From Lachnospira hominis (ex Liu et al. 2021) (GTDB lineage: Bacteria; Bacillota; Clostridia; Lachnospirales; Lachnospiraceae), in the NCBI RefSeq assembly GCF_014287955.1, contig NZ_JACOPD010000007.1, positions 1 through 64,000 on the forward strand: a stretch of DNA of 64,000 bases, given 5' to 3'. The notes beneath the pieces were generated by a model. That model was not told the origin of the DNA and did no database searches. It worked only from the letters and a program-made list of their open reading frames with translations. Shown here one piece after another: positions 44,841 to 54,668 of the stretch. The translations under genes and the position numbers were made by a program. Each line of letters begins with the position of its first letter. The stretch's first letter is position 1.

Positions 44841-45707
44841 ATGAAAATACCATTTAAGGTTGATTTGACGGGAAAGACAGCAATTGTAACGGGAGGAAGC
44901 GGAACATTATGCTCAGCTATGGCATATGGGCTTGCCGTTAGTGGAGCAAAAACTGCCATAATAGGGCGTAATCAGGAAAAGCTTTTGAATGTAGTTAATA
45001 AACTGACAGAAGATGCGTTAAATGAGTATGGCAAAGATGTTATCGTAAAGGGATACAGCTGTAATGTGACTGATAAAAATGAACTGGAAAAAGCGTACAG
45101 TCTAATAAGCAGTGAACTTGGAACGTGTGATATTCTTATTAACGGTGCAGGTGGAAACCAGCCGGGTGCAATAGCTTCAACAGAGATGTTAAAGAAGGAA
45201 AAAGGAAAAGATGATTATTCGTTCTGGAATCTTGATGAAGATAAAATAAGAGATGTAATGGATGTTAATTATATGGGAACACTTCTTCCGATTCAGGTTT
45301 TTACAAAAGATATGGTAGAAAAAAGAAGTGGAAGCATTATTAATATAGCATCTGTAACGTCAATTCTTCCGCTTACAAAGGTTGTTGCATATGGCAATGC
45401 AAAAAGTGCAATTTTTAATCTTACACAGTGGCTTGCAGTTCATTTTGGAGAGAGCGGAATAAGATGTAATGCAATTGCACCGGGATTTTATGCAGCAGAA
45501 CAGAATCATTCTCTTTTATTTAATCAGGATGGAAGTTATACTGCAAGAGCAGGAAAGATAATTGCCGGAACACCGATGGGCAGATTTGGTAATCCGGAAG
45601 AACTTATAGGTGCAGCACTTTTTCTTGCAAGTGATGAAGCGTCAGGTTTTGTAAATGGCATTGTTCTTCCGGTTGACGGCGGATACAGTGCATACAGCGG
45701 TGTCTAA
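44841..45707 (+). CDS. uxuB: SDR-family oxidoreductase, probable D-mannonate oxidoreductase
   Basis: 288 residues. Rossmann motif TGGSGTLCSAM (residues 18-28), NGAGGN, and the catalytic Ser with YGNAK (Tyr-x-x-x-Lys). The C-terminal APGFYAAEQNHSLLF and GTPMGRFGNPEEL match the SDR type fructuronate reductase of Bacillus (UxuB/YjmF), which converts fructuronate to mannonate in glucuronate use. The galacturonate-derived tagaturonate is an alternative substrate in relatives. With kdgK and the GH28 enzymes it supports uronate catabolism. AGGAGG precedes the ATG by 8 nt. Confidence 0.8.
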   Translation: MKIPFKVDLTGKTAIVTGGSGTLCSAMAYGLAVSGAKTAIIGRNQEKLLNVVNKLTEDALNEYGKDVIVKGYSCNVTDKNELEKAYSLISSELGTCDILINGAGGNQPGAIASTEMLKKEKGKDDYSFWNLDEDKIRDVMDVNYMGTLLPIQVFTKDMVEKRSGSIINIASVTSILPLTKVVAYGNAKSAIFNLTQWLAVHFGESGIRCNAIAPGFYAAEQNHSLLFNQDGSYTARAGKIIAGTPMGRFGNPEELIGAALFLASDEASGFVNGIVLPVDGGYSAYSGV

Positions 45708-45730
45708 GACGGTATGTTTATATGATTTTT

Positions 45731-45772
45731 ATGCGGTGGTGTGTCAGAAAAAGGCACATTGCCGTATTTTTT
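45731..45772 (+). terminator. Terminator after uxuB
   Basis: ATGCGGTGGTGTG pairs with CACATTGCCGTAT over a short loop (with mismatch/G-T), then TTTTTTG. Confidence 0.75.
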
Positions 45773-45896
45773 GTAAAACGATTGTTAATATGAGGACTTT
45801 AAAAAATATGATGCCTGAATTATAATATTTTTAAGTGATATGGAAGAAATGCTGTCATAAACTTCTTAATGTTACAGATAAATAAATGGAGGTTGT

Positions 45897-46484
45897 ATGA
45901 AAATAATTTTATTGGGGATGTTAATTATATTTTTACTGGGGATGACGGCACAGCTTGTGGTTTATACGATTATAGCGTACATAAAAGAGGACTGCAGCCG
46001 TAAAATGATGAGAACGGTATTCGTGAAAAATACGATTTTAAGATATGAAGAGTGTACAAAGCTGGGAATTCCGGTTGATAATGTAAAAAGATTTGTGGAA
46101 AACACATTTGATTCGTGTATTTATGGTGGATATTCGCCGGATTTGATTGCTGATGTGTCAAAAAAATCCGGTAATATAATTATGGTAATGGGAATTCTGA
46201 GTGTAATTTTTCATATTAATAATTTACAGGAATGTTTTGTATATATATCAATGACTCTCCTTGAGGTAATTGCTTTAAGAGTTTCGGAAAAAATGACTGA
46301 TTATAATGAAAATAAAAAGAATATTATTATTATAATGCAGAATGAACTCCTGCACTTTGAAAAATATTCGGAACTTTTGAAGGAAAATGTGAGAGGAATA
46401 TATACGGAAAAGCTGAGGGGACAGGCAGCAGCTGAGTTTGGCAGGCTTAATAAACAGTACAAGCAAATCTTGAAAAATACCTAG
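45897..46484 (+). CDS. Uncharacterised membrane protein
   Basis: 195 residues. One N-terminal hydrophobic helix (IILLGMLIIFLLGMTAQLVVYTIIAYI) and probably a central hairpin (NIIMVMGILSVIF and FVYISMTLLEVIALRV), with a basic helical C-terminus. No family recognised; the pattern recalls small Lachnospiraceae membrane proteins of unknown role. GGAGG lies 6 nt before the ATG. It stands alone between a terminator and pgi. Confidence 0.65.
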   Translation: MKIILLGMLIIFLLGMTAQLVVYTIIAYIKEDCSRKMMRTVFVKNTILRYEECTKLGIPVDNVKRFVENTFDSCIYGGYSPDLIADVSKKSGNIIMVMGILSVIFHINNLQECFVYISMTLLEVIALRVSEKMTDYNENKKNIIIIMQNELLHFEKYSELLKENVRGIYTEKLRGQAAAEFGRLNKQYKQILKNT

Positions 46485-46529
46485 GCAGGAAGTATAATTA
46501 AATAAGATAGTATTTTATTATTTTGTGGA

Positions 46530-46548
46530 CTTTACTTAAAAAGTAAAG
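46530..46548 (+). promoter_or_regulatory. Hairpin in the pgi leader
   Basis: CTTTACTT pairs with AAGTAAAG over AAA, ending 4 nt before the TGGAGG ribosome site. It could affect initiation or RNA stability. Confidence 0.4.
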
Positions 46549-46563
46549 AAATGGAGGTTATAT

Positions 46564-47910
46564 ATGGGACAGGTAAAATTTGATTATTCTAAGACAGCAG
46601 GTTATGTACATGAACATGAAGTTGAATCAATGAAAGCACTTACGGAGAGTGCAAGAAAGCTTCTTCTTTCTAAGAGTGGTGCAGGTAATGACTATCTCGG
46701 ATGGATTGACCTTCCTGTTGATTATGATAAGGAAGAGTTTGCACGTATTAAGAAGGCAGCAGAAAAGATTAAGTCAGATTCAGATGTGCTTGTAGTAATT
46801 GGTATCGGTGGTTCTTATCTCGGTGCGAGAGCTGCAATTGAATTTCTTGGACATAATTTCTTTAATTCAGTTTCTAAGGATTTAAGGAAAGCACCGGAAA
46901 TTTATTTTGTAGGTAATTCAATCAGTTCAAATTATCTTGCTGGGCTTGTTGATGTAATCGGTGACAGGGATTTTTCTGTAAATATTATTTCAAAGTCAGG
47001 AACTACAACTGAGCCGGCTATTGCATTCAGGGTGTTTAAGAAAATGCTTGAAGAAAAGTATGGAAAAGACGGGGCTGCAAAGAGGATTTACGCTACAACT
47101 GACAAGGCTAAAGGAGCATTAAAGAAGCTTGCTGACGCAGAAGGTTATGAAGAATTTGTTGTACCTGATGATGTAGGCGGACGTTTTTCTGTTCTTACAG
47201 CAGTAGGACTTCTTTCAATTGCAGTAAGCGGTGTTGATATAGACGAACTTATGGCAGGAGCAGCATCAGCAAGAAAACGCTGCATTGAGAATGATTTTGA
47301 CAATAACGATGCAATGCAATATGCAGCACTCAGAAATATTATGTTAAGAAAAGGCAAATCAGTAGAAATTCTTTGTGATTATGAGCCAAGTCTTCATTAT
47401 ACACTTGAGTGGTGGAAGCAGCTTATGGGTGAGTCAGAAGGCAAGGATAACAAGGGATTGTTCCCGGCAAGTGTTGATTTGACAACAGATTTACATTCTA
47501 TGGGACAGTTTATACAGGATGGTTCAAGAATTATGTTCGAGACTGTTCTTAATGTTGAGAAGACATCAAGAGAAATTGTTATTGAAAAAGAAGATGAAGA
47601 CCTTGATGGACTTAATTACCTTGCAGGAAAGACGATGGATTTTGTAAATAAATGTGCCATGAATGGTACAATTCTTGCACATACAGATGGAAATACACCA
47701 AATTTAAGAGTTGATATTCCTGAGCAGACACCATTCTATCTCGGCGAATTATTCTATTTCTTTGAATTTGCATGTGGACTTTCAGGTTATATGCTCGGTG
47801 TTAATCCGTTTAATCAGCCTGGTGTTGAAAGCTATAAGAAGAATATGTTTGCACTTCTTGGAAAGCCGGGGTATGAAGCAGAAGGAGAAGAACTCCGTAA
47901 GAGAATTTAA
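46564..47910 (+). CDS. pgi: Glucose-6-phosphate isomerase
   Basis: 448 residues. Interconverts glucose-6-phosphate and fructose-6-phosphate. Signatures: [16 protein letters not shown] (about residues 80-95), [28 protein letters not shown] and the C-terminal region with [14 protein letters not shown]. Strong GGAGG 7 nt before the ATG. A dehydrogenase gene starts 31 nt after its stop. Confidence 0.97.
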   Translation: MGQVKFDYSKTAGYVHEHEVESMKALTESARKLLLSKSGAGNDYLGWIDLPVDYDKEEFARIKKAAEKIKSDSDVLVVIGIGGSYLGARAAIEFLGHNFFNSVSKDLRKAPEIYFVGNSISSNYLAGLVDVIGDRDFSVNIISKSGTTTEPAIAFRVFKKMLEEKYGKDGAAKRIYATTDKAKGALKKLADAEGYEEFVVPDDVGGRFSVLTAVGLLSIAVSGVDIDELMAGAASARKRCIENDFDNNDAMQYAALRNIMLRKGKSVEILCDYEPSLHYTLEWWKQLMGESEGKDNKGLFPASVDLTTDLHSMGQFIQDGSRIMFETVLNVEKTSREIVIEKEDEDLDGLNYLAGKTMDFVNKCAMNGTILAHTDGNTPNLRVDIPEQTPFYLGELFYFFEFACGLSGYMLGVNPFNQPGVESYKKNMFALLGKPGYEAEGEELRKRI

Positions 47911-47941
47911 TTTTAACAATTAACAATAAGAGGAATTTATC

Positions 47942-48904
47942 ATGAAAATTTTAATGCTTGATACAATTACATATGGTGATGATATTTCGCTTGATAAGTT
48001 TAAAACACTCGGTGAAGTTATAACATACCGGACAAGTACGCAGGAGGAAGCGTTACAGCGTATTAAGGAAATACAGCCTGATGTGGTTGTGACTAATAAA
48101 GTTGTGATTACAAAGGAATTGTTTGAAGCATCACCAAATATAAAGATGGTTGCTGAGACTGCAACAGGATATAATAATATTGGCATTGAATATGCAAAGG
48201 CTCACCAAATAAGGGTTGCTAATGTTGCAGGATATTCAACGGAATCAGTTGTGCAGCATACATTCGCACTTTTATTTTATGTATACGAAAAATTAAGATA
48301 TTACGATGAATATGTAAAATCCGGAGAGTATGTCAAAAGTCCGTGTTTTACACATTTTGACAAAGTATTTAATGAACTCAGTGGAAAGACATGGGGGATT
48401 GCCGGACTTGGAAGCATAGGAAGAAGAGTTGCAGATGTAGCCAAAGCGTTTGGATGCAGGGTGGTATATTTTTCGGCAAGCGGACATACATATGATACTG
48501 AATTTAAGAGAGTTTCCTTTGATGAACTTCTTGAAAATTCAGATATTATATCAATACATGCACCACTTAATGATAAAACAAATAATCTTTTTGATGATGC
48601 AGCATTTGCAAAGATGAAAAAGAATGCTGTTCTTCTGAATCTCGGCAGAGGCCCTATTGTAAATAATGCAGCTTTAACAAAAGCATTAAAAGAGAATATA
48701 ATTGCCGGTGCGGGTCTTGATGTTATCGACAAAGAGCCGATTGCAGCAGATAATCCTCTTCTTGAGATACAGGACAGCAGCAAGCTTATTATTACACCTC
48801 ATATTGCATGGGCAACTTATGAAGCACGCGTTCGTCTGATGGACGAGGTATATGAAAATATTAAAGCATTTGAGGCAGGAGAAAGCCGTAATGCAGTAGT
48901 ATAA
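47942..48904 (+). CDS. D-isomer-specific 2-hydroxyacid dehydrogenase
   Basis: 320 residues. NAD motif GLGSIGRRVADVAKA (about 150-164); catalytic Arg in NLGRGPIV, Glu in VIDKEP, His in TPHIAW. The subgroup resembles glycerate dehydrogenase/hydroxypyruvate reductase (HprA) more than D-lactate dehydrogenase or PdxB, but substrate is uncertain. Probably in one transcript with pgi; followed by a strong terminator. Confidence 0.88.
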   Translation: MKILMLDTITYGDDISLDKFKTLGEVITYRTSTQEEALQRIKEIQPDVVVTNKVVITKELFEASPNIKMVAETATGYNNIGIEYAKAHQIRVANVAGYSTESVVQHTFALLFYVYEKLRYYDEYVKSGEYVKSPCFTHFDKVFNELSGKTWGIAGLGSIGRRVADVAKAFGCRVVYFSASGHTYDTEFKRVSFDELLENSDIISIHAPLNDKTNNLFDDAAFAKMKKNAVLLNLGRGPIVNNAALTKALKENIIAGAGLDVIDKEPIAADNPLLEIQDSSKLIITPHIAWATYEARVRLMDEVYENIKAFEAGESRNAVV

Positions 48905-48911
48905 AATTTAT

Positions 48912-48949
48912 GGGACAAAACATGTGAAAGTGTTTTGTCCCGTTTTTTA
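48912..48949 (+). terminator. Terminator after the pgi-dehydrogenase operon
   Basis: GGGACAAAACA pairs perfectly with TGTTTTGTCCC over an 8-nt loop, then GTTTTTTATT. Confidence 0.9.
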
Positions 48950-49083
48950 TTACAAAGGTGATTTCGCTCCGGTTGAGTTGAGACAAGTTTGATTAAAAAT
49001 TGTTATTGAGCAATTTTTATGATATTATATACAATTATATCACAAAAATAATCAACACAATGTTAAGAAAACAGGAGATTCGT

Positions 49084-51609
49084 ATGAAAGAACAGGAAAA
49101 AAAGAAGAAAGGAAATCTGTGGCTTACGGTGGCAACATTTATTGTAAATAAGCGTAAAGCCATAGAGATTCTTTTTGTGCTGGCAATTATTTACAGTGTG
49201 CTGTGTATTAATAAGGTACAGGTCAATCAGGATATAACATCTTATCTGCCGGCTGACAGTGAGACAAGACAAGGTCTGTCTATAATGGATGAACAGTTTA
49301 TGACATATGGAAGTGCAAAGGTTATGCTTGCAAATGTCACGTTTAATCAGGCGGATTCGCTTGTCGATAGTCTTGAAAATGTGGACGGTGTCAAGGAAGT
49401 TGCATTTGATGATTCATCTGACCATTTTAAGGGGACTAATGCATTATTTGACATTACTTTCAGTGGGACATCGGATGAACAGGTAAGTAAGGACGCATTG
49501 AATTCTGTCAAGGATATATTGGCGGATTATGATGTTTATGTTTCAACTGAAGTTGGTTCAGAAGAGTCAAGTGCCGAATCACTTGCGAAGGATATGAATA
49601 TAATTCTTGTGCTTGCTGTAGTTGTCATTGTTGCTGTGCTTTTGCTTTCAACTAAGGCATATCTGCAGATACCGGTACTTTTGATTACATTTGGGGTAGC
49701 GGCTATTCTTAATATGGGAACTAACTACTGGTTTGGAACGATTTCATCAATCACTAATTCTATTGCGGTTGTATTGCAGCTGGCACTGGCTATTGACTAT
49801 GCTATTATTCTGTGCGACAGATTTATGGAAGAGCATGAGACGCTTGATGCTGAAGAGGCTGTAAAGGTAGCACTTTCAAAGGCTATTCCGGAAATAAGTT
49901 CGTCATCACTTACTACTATTTCAGGTATGGTTGCAATGATGTTCATGCAGTTCAGACTTGGATATGATATGGGTATAATTCTTGTAAAGGCGATTATTTT
50001 AAGTCTTATTTCGGTATTTTTCCTTATGCCGGGGGTGCTTTTAATTTTTGCAAAAGGAATTGATAAGACGCATCACAAATGTTATGTTCCAAAGATTACT
50101 ATTGTTGGTAAGTTTGCCAATAAGACAAAATATATTATACCTCCGCTTTTTATAATATGTCTTGTATTTGCATTTATGAAATCAAATAACTGTCAGTATA
50201 TTTATGATACAAGTTCGATTGTAAGTGCAAAAAAGAGCGAATCAAAGATTGCACAGGAGACGATAGAAGAAACTTTTGGTGCAAGTAACCAGCTTGTAGT
50301 AATGGTACCTAAGGGTGATTATGAATCTGAGCATAAGGTTGTAAAAAAACTTCAGAATCTTGATTACGTGACATCTGCACTGGCTCTTTCCAATGTTTCA
50401 ATAAATGATGAGTATGTACTTACAGATAAATTAAGTCCAAGACAGTTTTCGGAACTTGTGGGAATTGACAGGGAAGTTGTTGAAGTTTTATATATGGCAT
50501 ATGCATATAATCAGGAGCAGTACGGGCCGGTTGTAACAGGAATTGATGATTACGATGTTCCGATTATTGATATGTTTCTGTTCTTATATGACCAATATAA
50601 GGAAGGTTATGTGACTCTTGACAGCAATCTGGATGAAAAGCTTACAACTTTATATGACACACTTCATGATGCACAGCTCCAGCTTCAGGGTTCGGATTAT
50701 TCGCGGCTTGTTCTTAATATTTCGCTTCCTGTTGAAGGTCAGGAGACATATGATGCACTGGAGGAAATTCGAGGAATCGCTGCACAATATTATTCAAAAG
50801 ACAGTGTTATTCTTGTAGGCAATTCAACGAGTGACCATGACCTTGAGTCATCATTTGCGTCAGATAATATTATAATAAGCGTGCTGACAGCGTTATTTGT
50901 TATGATAATATTGTTCTTTACATTCCAGTCGGCAGGTCTTCCTGTACTTCTCGTACTTACAATTCAGGGAAGTATATGGATAAACTTTGCAGTTCCGTCA
51001 ATTGAGGGGCAGACTGTATTTTTCATAGCATATCTGATTGTATCAGCAATTCAGATGGGTGCTACAATTGATTATGCGATAGTTATATCTAACAGATACC
51101 TGCAACTTAAACAGCAGATGCCGCTTAAAGAAGCCATAACCGAGACACTTAACCAGTCATTTCCGACAATATTTACATCAGGTTCAATACTTACATGTGC
51201 CGGTTTTCTGATTGGTGAAATTGCATCAGATGCCACAGTTGCTTCAATTGGTGTGGCACTTGGACGAGGAACTTTAATCTCAATAATTCTTGTATTATTT
51301 GTACTGCCTCAAATACTTCTTATGGGAGACATTATTATAGAAAAGACAGCACTTACAATGAATATTACAAGACCACAGAGAGAAGTTGCAGGAAGAGTAA
51401 GAGTAACGGGACATGTACGTGGATATGTACAAGGTGAAATTGATGCTGATATACAGGGTACATTCCAGGGACAGATGAAAGTGTCTGTAGACTCTGTGAT
51501 TCCAGGAAGGCAGGGTCAGATTGAGCAGAATGATTTGGATTCTCAACAGATATCAGAAGATGATGATATTGAAGACAATAAAGCACAGGAAGGAGATGAG
51601 GAGTCATGA
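49084..51609 (+). CDS. MMPL/RND-superfamily transporter
   Basis: 841 residues with two repeats, each with one helix, an extracytoplasmic domain and about five helices (first bundle about 170-320, second about 600-750). LALAIDYAIILCDRFMEE and MGATIDYAIVISNRYLQ are the paired RND signature helices with Asp-Tyr that carry protons. Relatives export lipids, hydrophobic compounds or proteins. The C-terminal 90 residues are unusual: VRVTGHVRGYVQGEIDADIQ is a short beta-type repeat, followed by a very acidic tail. The ATG at 49084 has AGGAG 6 nt upstream. The downstream GLUG protein gene is coupled by overlap. Confidence 0.88.
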   Translation: MKEQEKKKKGNLWLTVATFIVNKRKAIEILFVLAIIYSVLCINKVQVNQDITSYLPADSETRQGLSIMDEQFMTYGSAKVMLANVTFNQADSLVDSLENVDGVKEVAFDDSSDHFKGTNALFDITFSGTSDEQVSKDALNSVKDILADYDVYVSTEVGSEESSAESLAKDMNIILVLAVVVIVAVLLLSTKAYLQIPVLLITFGVAAILNMGTNYWFGTISSITNSIAVVLQLALAIDYAIILCDRFMEEHETLDAEEAVKVALSKAIPEISSSSLTTISGMVAMMFMQFRLGYDMGIILVKAIILSLISVFFLMPGVLLIFAKGIDKTHHKCYVPKITIVGKFANKTKYIIPPLFIICLVFAFMKSNNCQYIYDTSSIVSAKKSESKIAQETIEETFGASNQLVVMVPKGDYESEHKVVKKLQNLDYVTSALALSNVSINDEYVLTDKLSPRQFSELVGIDREVVEVLYMAYAYNQEQYGPVVTGIDDYDVPIIDMFLFLYDQYKEGYVTLDSNLDEKLTTLYDTLHDAQLQLQGSDYSRLVLNISLPVEGQETYDALEEIRGIAAQYYSKDSVILVGNSTSDHDLESSFASDNIIISVLTALFVMIILFFTFQSAGLPVLLVLTIQGSIWINFAVPSIEGQTVFFIAYLIVSAIQMGATIDYAIVISNRYLQLKQQMPLKEAITETLNQSFPTIFTSGSILTCAGFLIGEIASDATVASIGVALGRGTLISIILVLFVLPQILLMGDIIIEKTALTMNITRPQREVAGRVRVTGHVRGYVQGEIDADIQGTFQGQMKVSVDSVIPGRQGQIEQNDLDSQQISEDDDIEDNKAQEGDEES

Positions 51610-51611
51610 CA

Positions 51612-54236
51612 ATGAAAAAATATTTAAAGAAAAGGATAATACCGGCAGGACTTTCTCTAATCCTTATTATAATGACAGTAATAAGCATCATGCCGATTAA
51701 TGTGTCAGCTGAAGATTCTTTGAATGTTATTGAGATTTCAAGAGTAAATGAACTTATTGAATTTGCCAATAAATGCAAATATGACAGTTATAGCAAAGAC
51801 AAGATTGTGAAACTGACTGCCGATATAGATGTTTCGGGCTCAGATTTTAAAGGAATATCATATTTTGCCGGAACATTTGATGGCGGTTCTCATATAATAA
51901 GTGGTTTTAATGTTGATTATAAAGGTTCGGATTTTGGCTTTTTCCGTTATATAGCAGAGAGTGGTTTTATTACTAATCTTAATATTTCAGGAAGTATTAA
52001 TGTTACCGGAAGTCAGGAAAATATAGGCGGAATAGCAGGTATAAACAAAGGGGTAATAAATGAAAGCTCATTTTCGGGTAAAGTAAATGCATCTACTGCA
52101 ACAGGTGCAATTGCAGGCTATAATCATGAAAATGCCAAAATAGTGAGCTGTACCAGTGATGCTGATATTTTAGCAACAAATCAGACAGGCGGAATAGCCG
52201 GAGTTAATGATGGACTTATAAGCAGCTGTACATCAAAGAGCCGTGTTAATACGCAGGAACTGGATACAACACTTGACATAGGTGGTGTTGATGTAGGAAC
52301 TCTCAATCTTACGCAGAATGTCATAGACCGTAATGATATGGGTGGAATAGCCGGTGAGTCAACAGGAATAATATCGGATTGTGTTAATTATGGTAAGATT
52401 GGATTTGCACATACAGGGTATAATGTCGGTGGAATAGCCGGAAAACAGAGCGGTAAAGTTATAACATGTTCTAATGAAGGTGAAATCTATGGAAGAAAAG
52501 ATGTCGGTGGAATTGTCGGACAGGCAGAACCGGATATTGAGTCTGAGTATCTGAATGACCGTGTTGATGATGTGCAGAGTTCAATAGATATTATTAACAG
52601 TACATTAAATAACATGTCATCATCGATGAATAATGCTTCATCTGATGTTAAGTCTTATACAGAAAATATTATTGACCAGTATAAAGAACTGCTTGATAAG
52701 TTACAGGATAAGCTTAATGGAAATAACGATAACGATGAAAAAATAGAAGATTTTGTTGATGATATTTCAAAAGATATTGAAAACAGCACTGTTGCAGATG
52801 ATATACATGGCGTTGCGGACACAGTTGACAGTGAAATAAGAACAATTGCAGATAGTATTGAAAGAATCTCTGCACAGATTAAAAATATTGGTAATACAGT
52901 AACAGAAACAATGGATGTTGTGACAAGTGATGATGACTATATAGAAGATATATCATCTGCTGACAGTGCACAAAATTCAGATGGTGTTATTGCAAAGTCA
53001 GTAAACAGGGGAGCAGTGCATGGAGATATTAATGCCGGAGGAATAGCCGGAACAATGAACGTTGAATATGATGTTGATCCAGAGTATGATCTTGACATAA
53101 CTGAGACTACAAATGTAAGGCTTCGTTCAACTGTCAGTGATGTTGTAATATACTGTATTAATTATGGTGAGGTTAATTCAAAAAAAGACTGTGCCGGAGG
53201 AATTGTCGGATTACAGGAACTTGGACTTGTATATGGAAGCGAGGGTTATGGAACAGTAAAGTCGGAGACGGGTAACTATGCCGGAGGAATAGCCGGTAAC
53301 AGTGCAAGTGCAATAACAGACAGTTACAGTCTTTGCAATGTGGAAAGTGAAGATTATACAGGCGGAATTTGTGGAAAAGGTTATACAATGCAAAATTGTA
53401 TTTCGATTCCGGCAATTCTTGGTGATGGTGAAGCAAAGGGAAGCCTTGCAGGAATAATTGAATCTGACGGTGAAGTAAGCACAAATATATTTGTAAATGA
53501 TATATATGGCGGAATTGATGATATTAATTATAGCGGTAAGGCTGACAGTGCGAGCTATGAAGCTGTTATGGCAATGGAGAATATACCTGATGGATTTCAT
53601 CGTGTAACACTTGTATTCAAAGCTGATGGAAATGTTATTGATACAAAAAATATTGCATATAATGCAAATCTTGGTGTATCGGAACTTCCCTCAATTCCTG
53701 ATAAGGATGGATATTATGCACAATGGCCGGAAAATATAGTATCAAAACCAATATTGCAGAATACTGTTGTTGAAGCAGAATATCATGTGTGGATAGAAAG
53801 TGTTGCCGGTGACATTGCATCGCAGAATGATAAACCGCTTTTTATTGCGGAAGGAAAATTCTATGATGATAATAAAATTACATTATCAAAATGTGATACT
53901 GATAATCTGTCAGGGGATATAGAATATTCATATGCATGGAAAATGCGAGGCACAGACGTAAAAGATAAAGGTACAAAAACATGCCATTTTTACATAAAAA
54001 ATACTTCGGGAAGCAGCGAAGTATGGTATCGTGACAACGCAGATTCAGGCTGGGTTAAGGCAGATGCGAAAGAGCATGGAAGTTATATGACTGCTGAAAT
54101 TCCTTACGAAGCAGATTTTGCGGTGATTCATAAAGAAAGCAGCAATATGATTTACTATATATGTGGCGGTGCTGCAGCATGTATAATTGTGCTTGCAGTA
54201 ATTATTATAAAAAAACGTAAAAAAAGAAATAAGTAA
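51612..54236 (+). CDS. Exported GLUG-repeat protein with internal coiled coil
   Basis: 874 residues: signal-like N-terminus (IIPAGLSLILIIMTVISIMP), GLUG-type beta-helix repeats (at least GGIAGINKG, GGIAGVNDG, GGIAGESTG, GGIAGKQSG, GGIVGQAE), a long helical coiled coil (about 315-450), more GLUG repeats (GGIAGTMN, GGIVGLQE, GGIAGNSA, GGICGKGY), beta domains, and a final membrane helix (IYYICGGAAACIIVLAVIIIKKRKK). So both ends are membrane-linked with an extracellular middle. The ATG at 51612 is 8 nt after GAGGAG and follows the transporter stop by 2 nt. It likely works with the MMPL protein; the function of the pair is unknown. Confidence 0.8.
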   Translation: MKKYLKKRIIPAGLSLILIIMTVISIMPINVSAEDSLNVIEISRVNELIEFANKCKYDSYSKDKIVKLTADIDVSGSDFKGISYFAGTFDGGSHIISGFNVDYKGSDFGFFRYIAESGFITNLNISGSINVTGSQENIGGIAGINKGVINESSFSGKVNASTATGAIAGYNHENAKIVSCTSDADILATNQTGGIAGVNDGLISSCTSKSRVNTQELDTTLDIGGVDVGTLNLTQNVIDRNDMGGIAGESTGIISDCVNYGKIGFAHTGYNVGGIAGKQSGKVITCSNEGEIYGRKDVGGIVGQAEPDIESEYLNDRVDDVQSSIDIINSTLNNMSSSMNNASSDVKSYTENIIDQYKELLDKLQDKLNGNNDNDEKIEDFVDDISKDIENSTVADDIHGVADTVDSEIRTIADSIERISAQIKNIGNTVTETMDVVTSDDDYIEDISSADSAQNSDGVIAKSVNRGAVHGDINAGGIAGTMNVEYDVDPEYDLDITETTNVRLRSTVSDVVIYCINYGEVNSKKDCAGGIVGLQELGLVYGSEGYGTVKSETGNYAGGIAGNSASAITDSYSLCNVESEDYTGGICGKGYTMQNCISIPAILGDGEAKGSLAGIIESDGEVSTNIFVNDIYGGIDDINYSGKADSASYEAVMAMENIPDGFHRVTLVFKADGNVIDTKNIAYNANLGVSELPSIPDKDGYYAQWPENIVSKPILQNTVVEAEYHVWIESVAGDIASQNDKPLFIAEGKFYDDNKITLSKCDTDNLSGDIEYSYAWKMRGTDVKDKGTKTCHFYIKNTSGSSEVWYRDNADSGWVKADAKEHGSYMTAEIPYEADFAVIHKESSNMIYYICGGAAACIIVLAVIIIKKRKKRNK

Positions 54237-54251
54237 TGTGTGTCAGGCATA

Positions 54252-54441
54252 ATGCAAAGTAACTTACAAGCATTAGACACTTATTCAGTGATGACAGGTG
54301 ACAGAAGATATGAGAAATTACTGGGAGAATCGGAAGGAGTGAGCAATATGTGTGATGTGGCACAAAGATTAGAGGACAGAGGAACTTATAGCAAGCGGGA
54401 TTGATAAAGAGACAGTAGATGTGGCGTTGACGTGTCTGTAG
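54252..54441 (+). pseudogene. Remnant of a PD-(D/E)XK/Rpn-type transposase C-terminus
   Basis: The frame MTGDRRYEKLLGESEG then SNMCDVAQRLEDRG matches the end of transposase-type PD-(D/E)XK proteins from Lachnospiraceae as I remember them. It runs to a TGA at 54402; the continuation GIDKETVDVALTCL is in another frame and ends at 54441. The N-terminal part is missing. A 5'-truncated and frameshifted remnant. Confidence 0.6.
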
Positions 54442-54465
54442 TTAAATAAATAAAATATAAAAATT

Positions 54466-54507
54466 AAGGTATCCGATATGTTGTTGTGTATTGGATACCT
54501 TTTTTGA
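54466..54507 (+). terminator. Terminator after the GLUG operon region
   Basis: AAGGTATCCGATA pairs with TATTGGATACCTT (one G-T) over a 10-nt loop, then TTTTT. Confidence 0.8.
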
Positions 54508-54520
54508 CATATAAAAAACA

Positions 54521-54555
54521 AAAATACAACCTTTTATTACAAAATGTTGTATTTT
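54521..54555 (+). repeat. Left inverted recombination-type site
   Basis: Arms AAAATACAAC and GTTGTATTTT flank a 15-bp core containing TTATTACAAAAT. The right site (55294-55328) has the same arm and core lengths in opposite orientation. 54534-54557 matches the complement of 55292-55315 at 23 of 24 bases. The layout resembles tyrosine recombinase sites. Confidence 0.75.
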
Positions 54556-54668
54556 TATTTAAATTTATTACATCAGCTGTAAGCGATTTTCCTTAACCCC
54601 TTTTTTCTGAAAAATAAGAATTTTTTAAATCTATAATTGATATTATAAAAATGGTTTAGCGAGGGAAT

